From: Butyricicoccus faecihominis
GTDB taxonomy: Bacteria > Bacillota > Clostridia > Oscillospirales > Butyricicoccaceae
Direction: 5' to 3'
Length of the DNA stretch: 64,000 nucleotides
NCBI RefSeq assembly: GCF_024462775.1
Contig: NZ_JANGCE010000019.1
Coordinates: 1-64,000, forward strand
Positions 37,502 to 45,758 of this stretch are shown one piece after another. The notes under the pieces were generated by a model. It ran no database searches, had not been told where the DNA came from, and saw nothing but the letters and a program-made list of their open reading frames with translations. The stretch's first letter is position 1, and each line of letters begins with the position of its first letter. The translations under genes and the position numbers were made by a program.

Positions 37502-38413
37502 TTATCTGTAATTGTTTGCTGTGACAGCTTCGCTCGCTGACGCCTGCATGTCAAGGGCTTGCGTATTGAATACCTCCAAAATATGTTTGGTTTCTGCTAC
37601 AACGGCGTCAACCCCAACTTCCATCAACTGACGAGATGTCAGTCGTTTTCCTGCATTTTCCTCGGAAAGCTTTCGCATCGCATTGGCGCAATTAATTTGC
37701 ATTCCCGAAATGTAATTGACTTTATTAATGCCATTTTCTACGGCTTTGGAAAACTCTTCATCCGGCAAGCCTGAACCGCCATGCAGCACAAGCGGCAGCC
37801 CGCCTACCCGTTTGCGTATCTCCTGAAGCCTAGGAATATCCAGATGTGGCGTTCCCTGATATGGACCATGGTTAGATCCAAATGCAACCGCTAAAGCATC
37901 AACCTTGGTAAGTGATGCAAATCGCTCTGCCTCATCCGGCTTTGTATAAAACTCCGGTTTAGCAACCCCCTCATCCGGAGTCCCCTCATAACCTCCTACA
38001 TGACCAATTTCAGCTTCCACACTAACACCACATGCATGAGCCGCTTTCACCACCTCGCTTACAATTTCTACATTTTTATCAAACGGCTGTGTGGAAGCAT
38101 CAATCATAACGCCACCGCAGCCATAATGAATTGCCTGAAGACATAATTCATAGCTGCCTGCATGGTCAATCATTATGCAAACCGGAACCTTTGAGCAGCG
38201 TCCCATTTCCAATAGCATCCGCATATGTACGTCCTGCCTAAAAGCATATGGGAAGGTAAAATCCCCGGAATACATGAGAATCAAAGGTTTGTTCATTTGT
38301 TCGCAAGCAAGCAGACATCCCTGAGCAGTAAAGAAATCATGACCATTCAAAGCCGGCACAGCATATTTTTTCTCGATCGTCTCGCTTAAAATTTCCTTTA
38401 ACGTTACAAGCAT
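37502..38413 (-). CDS. Class II fructose-bisphosphate-type aldolase (locus 1)
   Basis: Zinc-dependent ketose-bisphosphate aldolase family, 303 residues. Catalytic Asp83 and zinc His84 lie in MIDHAGSYEL (Ala replaces the usual Gly). The zinc Glu region is EAEIGHVGGYEG, further zinc His in SNHGPYQGTPHLD and LHGGSGLPDEEF, and substrate-phosphate residues in GINKVNYISG. It would cleave the phosphorylated sugar acid or ketose to a triose phosphate and a C3 unit. Extremely similar to 50384-51295. It lies between the aldo/keto reductase and binding protein genes. Confidence 0.92.
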   Translation of the reverse strand: MLVTLKEILSETIEKKYAVPALNGHDFFTAQGCLLACEQMNKPLILMYSGDFTFPYAFRQDVHMRMLLEMGRCSKVPVCIMIDHAGSYELCLQAIHYGCGGVMIDASTQPFDKNVEIVSEVVKAAHACGVSVEAEIGHVGGYEGTPDEGVAKPEFYTKPDEAERFASLTKVDALAVAFGSNHGPYQGTPHLDIPRLQEIRKRVGGLPLVLHGGSGLPDEEFSKAVENGINKVNYISGMQINCANAMRKLSEENAGKRLTSRQLMEVGVDAVVAETKHILEVFNTQALDMQASASEAVTANNYR

Positions 38414-38446
38414 ATTTTACCTCACTGTTTTCATTGATTGAGTGTA

Positions 38447-39382
38447 TTAATCCAGATATGTTGCAATTGCATCATTAATTTGTTTCATCTCTTCATCACT
38501 GAGCGCCCATTCAAACCCTCCGCAATTCTCCTTGGCCTCCTGCACACTTCTTGCCCCACATAACGCAGTATCAATAAAGCTTGTTTGCGTGCTCCAGTTT
38601 ACAACAATCTGAGCCAGAGCCGCCGTTCGTTTTTCAGCAACCACGTCTAATGTTTCTAGTAGCTTCATGATCTTTGAAAATAGCGGTTCTGAAAAATACG
38701 GAAAGAAGTTACGAGCATCACCTTTGGGAAAATTCGGCAGTGTTCTATACTGTCCTGTGAGCACGCCGCTTCCAAGACTGCTGTAACTCATGGTTCCCAT
38801 CCCTCTGTCATGAGCCCATCTTAAGAGCTCCTCATTGCTTCGGTCGGCCATATTATAGCTCAGCTGAACTGACTCAACAGGGCAATACTTTTCAGCTTCT
38901 ATAATCTGCTCCTTGCTGAAATTGGAGACACTAATATGCCTGATTTTCCCTTCCCTTTTTAGGTCTTTTAATGCTTCCATAGTTTCCTGCAACGGCGTAT
39001 TGGCATCCGGCCAGTGAAGCATATAATTATCGATATAATCAATCTCCAAATTTTTTAGAGATTGGTTAACACATTCATTAAGAAAATCGCGACTACTGCA
39101 TTTTACAAAAATATTTCCGAATAGATTCATCGTACCGCCCTTGGTCGTGATATACAGTTTATCGCGAATTCCTTTGATGCACTGAGCCACCACCTTCTCA
39201 CAGTTTCCTGAATCATACGCTAATGCAGTATCCAGATGATTAACGCCTCCGTCCACCATTGCATGAACAACATCAATGCTGTCTTTTAATCCCACATTGC
39301 CCCAACCACCTCCAAGTGTCCATGACCCGATGCTGAGACATGAAATGTCCCATCCGTAATTACCAAACTTTTTGTACCTCAT
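38447..39382 (-). CDS. Aldo/keto reductase (locus 1)
   Basis: NAD(P)H-dependent TIM-barrel oxidoreductase of 311 residues, similar to IolS-type enzymes. The catalytic tetrad is visible: Asp51 and Tyr56 (HLDTALAYD), Lys81 (TTKGG) and His123 (MLHWPD). It is the first gene of the locus 1 operon, about 60 bases after the leader terminator, and AGGAGG precedes the ATG. The paralogue at 51308-52258 is also first in its operon, right after its own leader terminator. Confidence 0.93.
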   Translation of the reverse strand: MRYKKFGNYGWDISCLSIGSWTLGGGWGNVGLKDSIDVVHAMVDGGVNHLDTALAYDSGNCEKVVAQCIKGIRDKLYITTKGGTMNLFGNIFVKCSSRDFLNECVNQSLKNLEIDYIDNYMLHWPDANTPLQETMEALKDLKREGKIRHISVSNFSKEQIIEAEKYCPVESVQLSYNMADRSNEELLRWAHDRGMGTMSYSSLGSGVLTGQYRTLPNFPKGDARNFFPYFSEPLFSKIMKLLETLDVVAEKRTAALAQIVVNWSTQTSFIDTALCGARSVQEAKENCGGFEWALSDEEMKQINDAIATYLD

Positions 39383-39440
39383 GTTTCTCGTCCTCCTATT
39401 TTCATTGTTGGCTAACTACATAAAACAGATAGAAAAACGC

Positions 39441-39504
39441 AAAAAGAGCCCCTGTATTAAATACAGAAGCTCTCATAGCCTTAACGTTACCCCTGCCATA
39501 GGGG
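39441..39504 (-). promoter_or_regulatory. ANTAR-type leader: two hairpins and terminator (locus 1)
   Basis: Reading the minus strand: hairpin P1 (39490-39504) is CCCCU-AUGGC-AGGGG. Hairpin P2 follows as AGGCU-AUGAG-AGCUU, and its 3' arm is part of the 5' arm of a strong terminator (39445-39457 with 39461-39473) ending in UUUUUGCG. P2 and the terminator cannot form together. Both loops have the order U-A-U-G. This is the layout known for ANTAR antitermination; the published consensus is a hexaloop with A1 and G4, which fits P1 (AUGGCA) better than P2. Confidence 0.75.
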
Positions 39505-39522
39505 CTATTTAATTATGATGTG

Positions 39523-39551
39523 AATATACCACACCAGATTTTTAATGTCAA
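39523..39551 (-). promoter_or_regulatory. Sigma-A promoter of the locus 1 operon
   Basis: TTGACA (39546-39551) and TATATT (39523-39528), 17 bases apart on the minus strand. The start at about 39516 puts hairpin P1 within the first dozen bases or so of the transcript. The DNA from 39552 to 39735 is AT-rich with no gene. Confidence 0.85.
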
Positions 39552-39734
39552 TATATTTATTTATTTTTGTAGATATATAAATTTTTCAGGGATGTTTTTT
39601 ATATATATTACACAACACTCATTAGGTCATATTAAAAAGCTGTGGCGTTCAGTTTTACTTTTTTGAACCTAGAGTCCGTATGTTCATTTCTTGTTCGCTA
39701 GTTCCTTCCCCCTTTTCTAGAGGTAAAATTGAAG

Positions 39735-40320
39735 TCACGACCACCCCAAAGCAGGGTGGCATGAACAAGCCCTATAAGGGCATAAAAAAGCTGGCACCTA
39801 AAAGACGCTGGCTTTCACTTCGTTCAAACCTTGATGGTAAGACTACTTACTACCCTTAAAAGGGTCAACATATTCTTTCTGACTTAAGCTATCTTCGATT
39901 TGATCCTGCTTATCTTGCTCCCTGATATATTATTGAATCGTGGCAGTATTGATTCCTACCGTGCTCATATAATATCCAGTCACCCTGAAATTACGACTGC
40001 CGAATTTTAATGAAATTCCCATGCCGATCAAATATCATCATCGCGCTTTTCCCTTTTAAATATCCCATAAACTGCGAGATACTGTATTTCGGCGGCACAC
40101 TTACGAGTAAATGAATATGGTCAGGCATCATATGTCCTTCGACAATTTCCACGCCCTTCCACTTGCACAAATCCTTTATAATTTGCTGTATATCTTTTCG
40201 CAGTTGCTTATAGATTATTTTCCTTCGATATTTCGGTGTGAATGCGGTGTGATACTTGCATACCCACTTTGTATGTGCTAAAATGTTTGCTTTTGATATA
40301 ACATACGCCGACACAATAAG
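39735..40320 (-). mobile_element. Decayed IS200/IS605-type element between the two loci
   Basis: The remains of a single-strand-transposing insertion sequence. The right end has the typical small hairpin (ccaccccaaagcagggtgg, 39741-39759) after a TnpA relic at 39853-40302. The left end is not defined precisely. No tnpB or accessory gene is present. It marks the junction between locus 1 and locus 2. Confidence 0.7.
39853..40302 (-). pseudogene. tnpA: tnpA (Y1 HUH transposase) relic, frameshifted
   Basis: The first part reads as TnpA of IS200/IS605: ILAHTKWVCKYH, FTPKYRRKIIY and the HUH-type HIHLL motif. After IFDRHGN the frame shifts; the next frame continues as KFGSRNFRVTGYYMSTVG, then an in-frame stop (ATIQ-stop-YIREQ) precedes KEYVDPFKG. 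The catalytic Tyr region is thus detached and the element is inactive. The open frame begins upstream at 40341, but family similarity starts near 40302. Confidence 0.8.
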
Positions 40321-40364
40321 ACGCAGAGACAATGCGCTCATTCAGAGCAGCATGATCTCTGCGT
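40321..40364 (-). terminator. Likely terminator of the locus 2 glycerate kinase
   Basis: Nine-base arms (40321-40329 and 40356-40364) with further imperfect pairing inside. On the minus strand it follows the stop codon by a few bases and runs into CTTATTG. It might alternatively be the left-end hairpin of the IS200 relic. Confidence 0.5.
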
Positions 40365-40368
40365 TTTG

Positions 40369-41508
40369 TTATTTAGCCGCACGTAATAGACTGAACACCT
40401 GTAGCGCGGTTAGAAACAGGTTGTGGGCTGCATTTTCAGGATGCAGCGCGTGCTCCAGCGTGCAAGGCGCTTGCAGGATTGGAAAGTATGCGTCGATCCC
40501 CTCCGCATTCAGCGCCTCCGCATCGGGCGCAGCACTGCCGCAAAAGGCGACTACCAGTGCACCGAAGCGTTTTGCCATGCGGGCGACCGTGGCCGGAGCC
40601 TTTCCCATCGCGGTCTGCGCGTCCAGTCGGCCTTCGCCTGTGATTACCAGATCGGCATCCTGCGCATGTGTTGTGAAGCCTACGTTGTTGAGAATCACCT
40701 CGGCTCCAGACTGTAACTTTGCGCCGCAAAAGGATACGAGCGCATAGCCTAGACCGCCAGCCGCGCCGCTGCCCGGCATATTTTCTGTGGCAATTCCATA
40801 TTTTTCACGAACGATGCCGGCAAGTCGCGACAGCGCCTCATCCAGCAGCTGCACCGTACCGGCATCCGCTCCCTTTTGCGGCCCAAATACGGCGGAAGCG
40901 CCGTTGGGACCGCATAGCGGGTTCGAGACGTCGCATGCCACTTGCAGGGTGGATACCGCAAGTCGCGGGTCGAGCCCGGTACTATCGATATCCGACACCC
41001 TCATCAAATCCGCTCCAAGCATGCCGACCGGATCGCCATTTTCGTCCAGAAACTTGCAGCCGAGCGCTTGCAGCATGCCCATACCGCCGTCATTCGTCGC
41101 GCTGCCGCCGATACCGATCATAAAATGGCGGCAGCCCGTGTCCAACGCGTCGCGTATCAACTCGCCCACGCCATAGGTTGTGGTATAAAGTGGATTTCTT
41201 TGCTCCTCCGGCACCAGCGCCAACCCGGCCGCCGACGCCATTTCCACAACCGCTGTTCGTCCGTTTTCAAGGATACCGTACAGCGCGTTAACCGGTTTCC
41301 CCAACGGTCCTATGACGCGCACCCGCCGTTTTTCCCCGTGCAGACTATCCACGACCGCATCCACCGTTCCCTCCCCGCCGTCCGCCAATGGTAAAACCGT
41401 GATTTTTGCGTTTGGAAACACCTGTCGCGCTGCCGCCGCCACGTTTCTCCCTGCTTGCAACGATGTCAGGCTCTCCTTAAAGGAATCGATCGCGATCACA
41501 ATTTTCAT
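40369..41508 (-). CDS. Glycerate kinase, GlxK/GarK family (locus 2)
   Basis: A 379-residue paralogue of 26814-27965 with the same hallmarks (IDSFKESLTS, PLADGGEGT, IGIGGSATNDGG, TGEGRLDAQT). It should phosphorylate D-glycerate. AAAGGAG precedes the ATG. It is second after the hydroxyacid dehydrogenase (28-base gap), whereas the gene order is reversed in locus 1. GC content is visibly higher than in the locus 1 copy. Confidence 0.93.
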   Translation of the reverse strand: MKIVIAIDSFKESLTSLQAGRNVAAAARQVFPNAKITVLPLADGGEGTVDAVVDSLHGEKRRVRVIGPLGKPVNALYGILENGRTAVVEMASAAGLALVPEEQRNPLYTTTYGVGELIRDALDTGCRHFMIGIGGSATNDGGMGMLQALGCKFLDENGDPVGMLGADLMRVSDIDSTGLDPRLAVSTLQVACDVSNPLCGPNGASAVFGPQKGADAGTVQLLDEALSRLAGIVREKYGIATENMPGSGAAGGLGYALVSFCGAKLQSGAEVILNNVGFTTHAQDADLVITGEGRLDAQTAMGKAPATVARMAKRFGALVVAFCGSAAPDAEALNAEGIDAYFPILQAPCTLEHALHPENAAHNLFLTALQVFSLLRAAK

Positions 41509-41536
41509 ATGCTTCTCCTTTGCCGCGCATACGCGA

Positions 41537-42502
41537 TTACGAATTGACGACGTTTATAGGCGCGCCCGCTAAAAAGGCTTTCAGGTTTTCCATCGCGCAT
41601 GTCAGGATGCGCGCGCGGCTCTCTTTTGGGGCCCAAGAAATATGCGGTGTGATGATACAGCGCGGTGCGGAAAGCAGCGGATTATCTCCGCTGATCGGTT
41701 CGCTGGATACTACATCGACTGCCGCCGCCGCTACTTTTCCCGCATGCAGCGCATCCGCCAAATCCTGCTCCACGATCAGCGGGCCGCGGCTGTTGTTAAT
41801 CAGAATAACGCCGTCCTTCATCTTGGCGATGGTTTCCCGGTTAATCATCCCCTCGGTCTCGGGGAACAGAGGGCAATGAAGGGTGACCACGTCGGAAAGC
41901 GCCAACAGACCATCCAGATTGGTGTACTGTGCGATCTGTTTTCCCGTGTCGGTCTGTACCGCGTCAAACGCAAGCACATGCATGCCAAGCGCCTTTGCGA
42001 TGCGTCCGGTCGCTTGTCCGATTCGGCCAAAGCCGATAATCCCGATCGTTTTGTCAAACAGCTCAATCAGCGGATAGTCCCAAAAGCACCAGTCGCTGCA
42101 CTGTTCCCACTTGCCATCATGTACCGCTTGATCATGGTGGCCGATGTGATGGCAAATCTCCAGCAGCAGCGCAATGGCGAACTGACTGACTGAAGCTACG
42201 CCATACGACGGCACGTTCGTCACCGGTATGCCCTTCTCTCGCGCGTAGCGGTAGTCGACTACGTTGTAGCCCGTTGCCAATAGGCCGATAAACCGGATCG
42301 AGGGACAGCGGTCAAGCACGTTACGCGTAACAGGCGTTTTATTGGTGTAGACGATTTCTGCATCGCCAATGCGGCGAATGATTTCCGTTTCATCCGAAAG
42401 CGGCGTCCGATCGTAAACGGTCAATTCTCCGAACGTTTCCAGACCGCTCCAACTTAGATCTCCCGGGTTTTCGGTGTAACCATCCAAAATGACAATTTTC
42501 AT
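41537..42502 (-). CDS. D-2-hydroxyacid dehydrogenase, hydroxypyruvate/glycerate type (locus 2)
   Basis: A 321-residue paralogue of 25789-26751. GFGRIG dinucleotide motif, NNSRG (Arg), VVSSEP (Glu) and PHISWAP (His) are all present. Expected to reduce hydroxypyruvate or a similar 2-oxoacid. It follows a strong terminator (42575-42599) and may use a promoter formed by TTGTTT and TATACT (17-base spacing; -10 at 42547-42552), so it may not depend on the main operon. Confidence 0.9.
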   Translation of the reverse strand: MKIVILDGYTENPGDLSWSGLETFGELTVYDRTPLSDETEIIRRIGDAEIVYTNKTPVTRNVLDRCPSIRFIGLLATGYNVVDYRYAREKGIPVTNVPSYGVASVSQFAIALLLEICHHIGHHDQAVHDGKWEQCSDWCFWDYPLIELFDKTIGIIGFGRIGQATGRIAKALGMHVLAFDAVQTDTGKQIAQYTNLDGLLALSDVVTLHCPLFPETEGMINRETIAKMKDGVILINNSRGPLIVEQDLADALHAGKVAAAAVDVVSSEPISGDNPLLSAPRCIITPHISWAPKESRARILTCAMENLKAFLAGAPINVVNS

Positions 42503-42574
42503 AGCATTTCTCCCATTGCATGTCGATATAGTTGCGGGTTATTCTCAGTATACCGCGCCCTTTTTCAAAAAACA

Positions 42575-42599
42575 AGGAGCCGCCGGTACGGCGGCTCCT
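42575..42599 (-). terminator. Intrinsic terminator at the end of the main locus 2 operon
   Basis: Eleven-base perfect stem (42575-42585 with 42589-42599), three-base loop, followed on the minus strand by TGTTTTTTG. It lies just after the phosphotriesterase-like gene. Confidence 0.88.
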
Positions 42600-42609
42600 C
42601 ACGTTCAGC

Positions 42610-43716
42610 TTACTCAATGGTCAATAGTCTCTGCGGATTATCCTTGATGATCGCGTCGAACTCATCGTTTTCAACGCCTACCAGATTGCATATCTCACGG
42701 AACCTGCCGATGATGTGATTGTAGCAATATCCCCCGCAGGTGGAAAATCGGTGTCTCTCAGCGGAATCGTGCGATAGCAAAATCCTATCCTGATAGCCAC
42801 GCACGATCAGCTTATATACCGCCTGCGCGCGCTGCTTATCGGAGGCGTTGCACCATGCGCCATAAGTCATTTTCTCGTAGCTCATGTTGCCGACGCCGTC
42901 AAAGGAGATATACGCCCCCTTGTCCATCAGCGCCTGCAAATGTCCGAAAGCGTCGCTTTCGCTCCAATTATCCTGAATTAAGCAGGCTTCTCTGTGACTG
43001 AAGGCAAACTTGTTAAGGTCCATACCTTCTTCCTCAAACACTTTCAGGATTTTAAAATCATGCCGCCACTGGTATACGTTGACATGCACGTTGACCGGCA
43101 GACCTGTTTCCTTTGCCGCGATCGCGGCGGCGCGCAGGCACTTCCATTCGTCGTCGGTAATGACGTCGCTTGTACCGATCTCGCCGATGATCCCAGGCTT
43201 AATACCGGTTTTGCCATAACCGTTACGAATGATATCAATATACTGCCGCGCTAGATCGTCCACAGTCTGCTTGCTAAAATCGGTCTTTCCGTTTGGTGGG
43301 AAGTGCCCGACAGCGCCGACGATATAAATGCCGGACTGTTCGGCCAAAGCCTTGATGCGTTCCCAGTGCTCGTCGGTGGGCTTGCCCTCCGCATAAAACT
43401 TGGTGTTGTCGTCACAGGTCAGGTCGACGACCGTGCCGCCGCCGGCCTTCTGAAAGCGCCTGAGCTCCTCAACAAAGAGCGCATCGTCATAATTGAGCAA
43501 ATTATCGCGTACACCATAGAAGTTTTCATTCAGGATGTAGTGCAGATTGTCCAGTGTGACCGGCTGCTCGAAATACTGCCGTTTTTCAGGGTCCGAGTCG
43601 GGCATTTCATAGTGATTGAGCCAGTTCAGCGTGTGCTCGTGTGGAAGCGTATGTCCCAGCATCTTTGGCTCGACAGGCCCCTGCACGGTCATAACCTTGC
43701 CTAAATTTTCTTTCAT
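42610..43716 (-). CDS. Phosphotriesterase-family metal hydrolase (locus 2)
   Basis: A 368-residue paralogue of 28223-29356. Metal ligands: LPHEHT, GIIGEIG, VNVHVNVY, FSHREACL and LLSHDSAER. The C-terminal substrate loop differs from locus 1 (STCGGYCYNH against TEFGGNGYSH), consistent with a related but different substrate. It is the last gene of the main locus 2 operon. AAAGGGA precedes the ATG. Confidence 0.88.
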   Translation of the reverse strand: MKENLGKVMTVQGPVEPKMLGHTLPHEHTLNWLNHYEMPDSDPEKRQYFEQPVTLDNLHYILNENFYGVRDNLLNYDDALFVEELRRFQKAGGGTVVDLTCDDNTKFYAEGKPTDEHWERIKALAEQSGIYIVGAVGHFPPNGKTDFSKQTVDDLARQYIDIIRNGYGKTGIKPGIIGEIGTSDVITDDEWKCLRAAAIAAKETGLPVNVHVNVYQWRHDFKILKVFEEEGMDLNKFAFSHREACLIQDNWSESDAFGHLQALMDKGAYISFDGVGNMSYEKMTYGAWCNASDKQRAQAVYKLIVRGYQDRILLSHDSAERHRFSTCGGYCYNHIIGRFREICNLVGVENDEFDAIIKDNPQRLLTIE

Positions 43717-43740
43717 GGCCGATTTCCCTTTCCCAAGCTT

Positions 43741-44733
43741 TTAATAATCCTTATAATCCGCTACATTCGATGCGTCGACCGCGCTGAACGGAACGATTTT
43801 ATCCGTTGGCTCCTTGCCATCGCGAATCTCTATGCAAAGTTCAATAAACGCTTTCGCCTGCGCCTTGTAGTCCTGTAAGACACTCATGGACATTTCACCC
43901 GCCGCGATGGAATCCTGCGCTTCGGCGGAAGCGTCGAATCCGGCCACGATCACATCGCCGTCGAAACGGTCGGCCGCTTTCATCGCTTCGATGGCCGGCA
44001 GCGCGGTCTCATCAGCGGTTGTCACAACACACTTGATGTTGTCGTATGCCTGCAGCCAGTTTTCCATGATCTTCAGGCCTTCGTCGCGGTTGTTATGCGC
44101 ATCCTCGCGGGCGGCGACGGTAACGTCGTCACGTCCGGCGTCCTTTAGCGCCGTTAGCATGCCTTCCTCGCGGGCCAGCGATTGTTGATCGCCGTCATGG
44201 CTGGCCATATAAAAAATCTCTGCGTTTTGCGGGAGATGCTCTGCCAGCCACTGCCCCTGCAAATAGCCGCCGTCATAATTCTCCGATCCGACATAGGCAT
44301 ACTTCTCATAGCCGTCCGCCCGGTCGGTCAAACCGTTCAGCAGACCCACGCACCATGCGTCCGCTTCTGCACAGGCGGTTGCGACCGGCATGCAAGCATC
44401 GGAGTCATCCCAAATGCCGCCGACGACCTGCGCCCCTTGCGCCAGCATGGATTCCGCGTTGCTGATCTCGGTATAAACATCACGGTTTGCCTGTGTCAGC
44501 AGCACGGTCATGCCCTCGGCCTCCCCGTACTCCTTGATCGCGTTGGCAAAATTCATGCAATAGACGCAGGAGCTTGTGGAATATTCGCAGCCAATGATAA
44601 ACTCCTTTGCGCTTCCCGCGGAGACGCTGTCCGCGCCGCTCTCCTCTGCGCTTGGCGCCGCCGGTTCGCAGCATGCCGACAGTCCGCCCACAAGCATCAG
44701 TGCCGCCACCAAAATGCTGATTGCTCTTTTCAT
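43741..44733 (-). CDS. Sugar ABC transporter substrate-binding lipoprotein (locus 2)
   Basis: A 330-residue Peripla_BP_4-type receptor. The signal peptide ends with lipobox LSAC followed by a second Cys, and a short acidic linker follows. The mature part has three more cysteines near its start (CEYSTSSCVYC), unusual for a sugar receptor. Later motifs include VVTTADETALPAIEAMK and VIVAGFDASAEAQDS. TAAGGAGG precedes the ATG. It is placed after the permease here but before the ATPase in locus 1. Confidence 0.92.
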   Translation of the reverse strand: MKRAISILVAALMLVGGLSACCEPAAPSAEESGADSVSAGSAKEFIIGCEYSTSSCVYCMNFANAIKEYGEAEGMTVLLTQANRDVYTEISNAESMLAQGAQVVGGIWDDSDACMPVATACAEADAWCVGLLNGLTDRADGYEKYAYVGSENYDGGYLQGQWLAEHLPQNAEIFYMASHDGDQQSLAREEGMLTALKDAGRDDVTVAAREDAHNNRDEGLKIMENWLQAYDNIKCVVTTADETALPAIEAMKAADRFDGDVIVAGFDASAEAQDSIAAGEMSMSVLQDYKAQAKAFIELCIEIRDGKEPTDKIVPFSAVDASNVADYKDY

Positions 44734-44786
44734 GATTTTTCCTCCTTAGATATTGGTTTAATGTGAATGAAATTTAGCTTGCATAC

Positions 44787-45758
44787 TCATTTGTTGCTTT
44801 TTTTCGTATTGATATCAATAATGACCGCCACAGCGATCAGCAAACCCTTTGCGATCGTCTGCCAGTTACTGTCAAGCCCCATCAAAATCATGACGTTATT
44901 GATGATACCGACGATGATGGCGCCGACGATGACGTTGAACATCGAGCCGTGGCCGCCGCTGAAGCTGGTACCGCCGACCACAGTCGCCGTGATCGCGTCG
45001 AATTCATACCCGCCGGTCGTGATGTTGGGCGTTGCCGCCATCATGCGCGACGTAAGGATCAGCCCCGCGATACCGACCAGCGCGCCGTTGATCACATAGG
45101 TCAGTCGAAGGATTCGGTTCACATTGATACCCGCCGCGATACTAGCCTTCAGGTTGCCGCCAATGGCGTACATGTATAGGCCAAGTCTGGTTCGTTTGAG
45201 CATAAACTGCATAAGAATTAGTACAAGCGCGAGCAAAACCAGCATATTGGGTATGAAATCAAACAACTTACCCTGACTTAACCATTTCAGCTTATCCAAC
45301 CCTTTTATCGTTTTGCCGCCGCTGTAAAGATAGCTCATGCCTTCGGCAAGGCTCATAATGGCAAGCGTTGCGATAAACGGCGGCAGCTTGAACCAAGTAA
45401 TCATGCTACCGCTGATGTAATTGAGCACGATGCCGATCAGCATGGCGACGGCAAAGCATACGATCACGGAATTGGTTTGCAACAGCGCATTGGCTGCAAA
45501 GCAAGAGGAGACAGCCGCGACAGCCGAGGCGGACAGATCGATACATCCGCTGACGAGCAATATCGTTTCGCCCGCCGCAATGACCGCGACCGCCGTGATC
45601 TGCTTCATGACGTTCGTTAGGTTGGAAGCTTTCAAAAAATTGGGGTTTGCGATACAAGCCCCGAGAAACACGATGATCATGATCAAGAAAATGCCGTATT
45701 TCTGATAAATTTCGCCTACGCTGCTTTTGTTGAGCTTGGAACCTACGCCATTCTTCAT
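44787..45758 (-). CDS. Sugar ABC transporter permease, RbsC-type (locus 2)
   Basis: A 323-residue BPD_transp_2 permease with about ten hydrophobic segments; KLPPFIATLAIMS and YAIGGNLKASIAAGI are the expected conserved loops. It overlaps the ATPase gene by four bases (ATGA). As the only permease in locus 2 it probably forms a homodimer. Confidence 0.93.
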   Translation of the reverse strand: MKNGVGSKLNKSSVGEIYQKYGIFLIMIIVFLGACIANPNFLKASNLTNVMKQITAVAVIAAGETILLVSGCIDLSASAVAAVSSCFAANALLQTNSVIVCFAVAMLIGIVLNYISGSMITWFKLPPFIATLAIMSLAEGMSYLYSGGKTIKGLDKLKWLSQGKLFDFIPNMLVLLALVLILMQFMLKRTRLGLYMYAIGGNLKASIAAGINVNRILRLTYVINGALVGIAGLILTSRMMAATPNITTGGYEFDAITATVVGGTSFSGGHGSMFNVIVGAIIVGIINNVMILMGLDSNWQTIAKGLLIAVAVIIDINTKKSNK

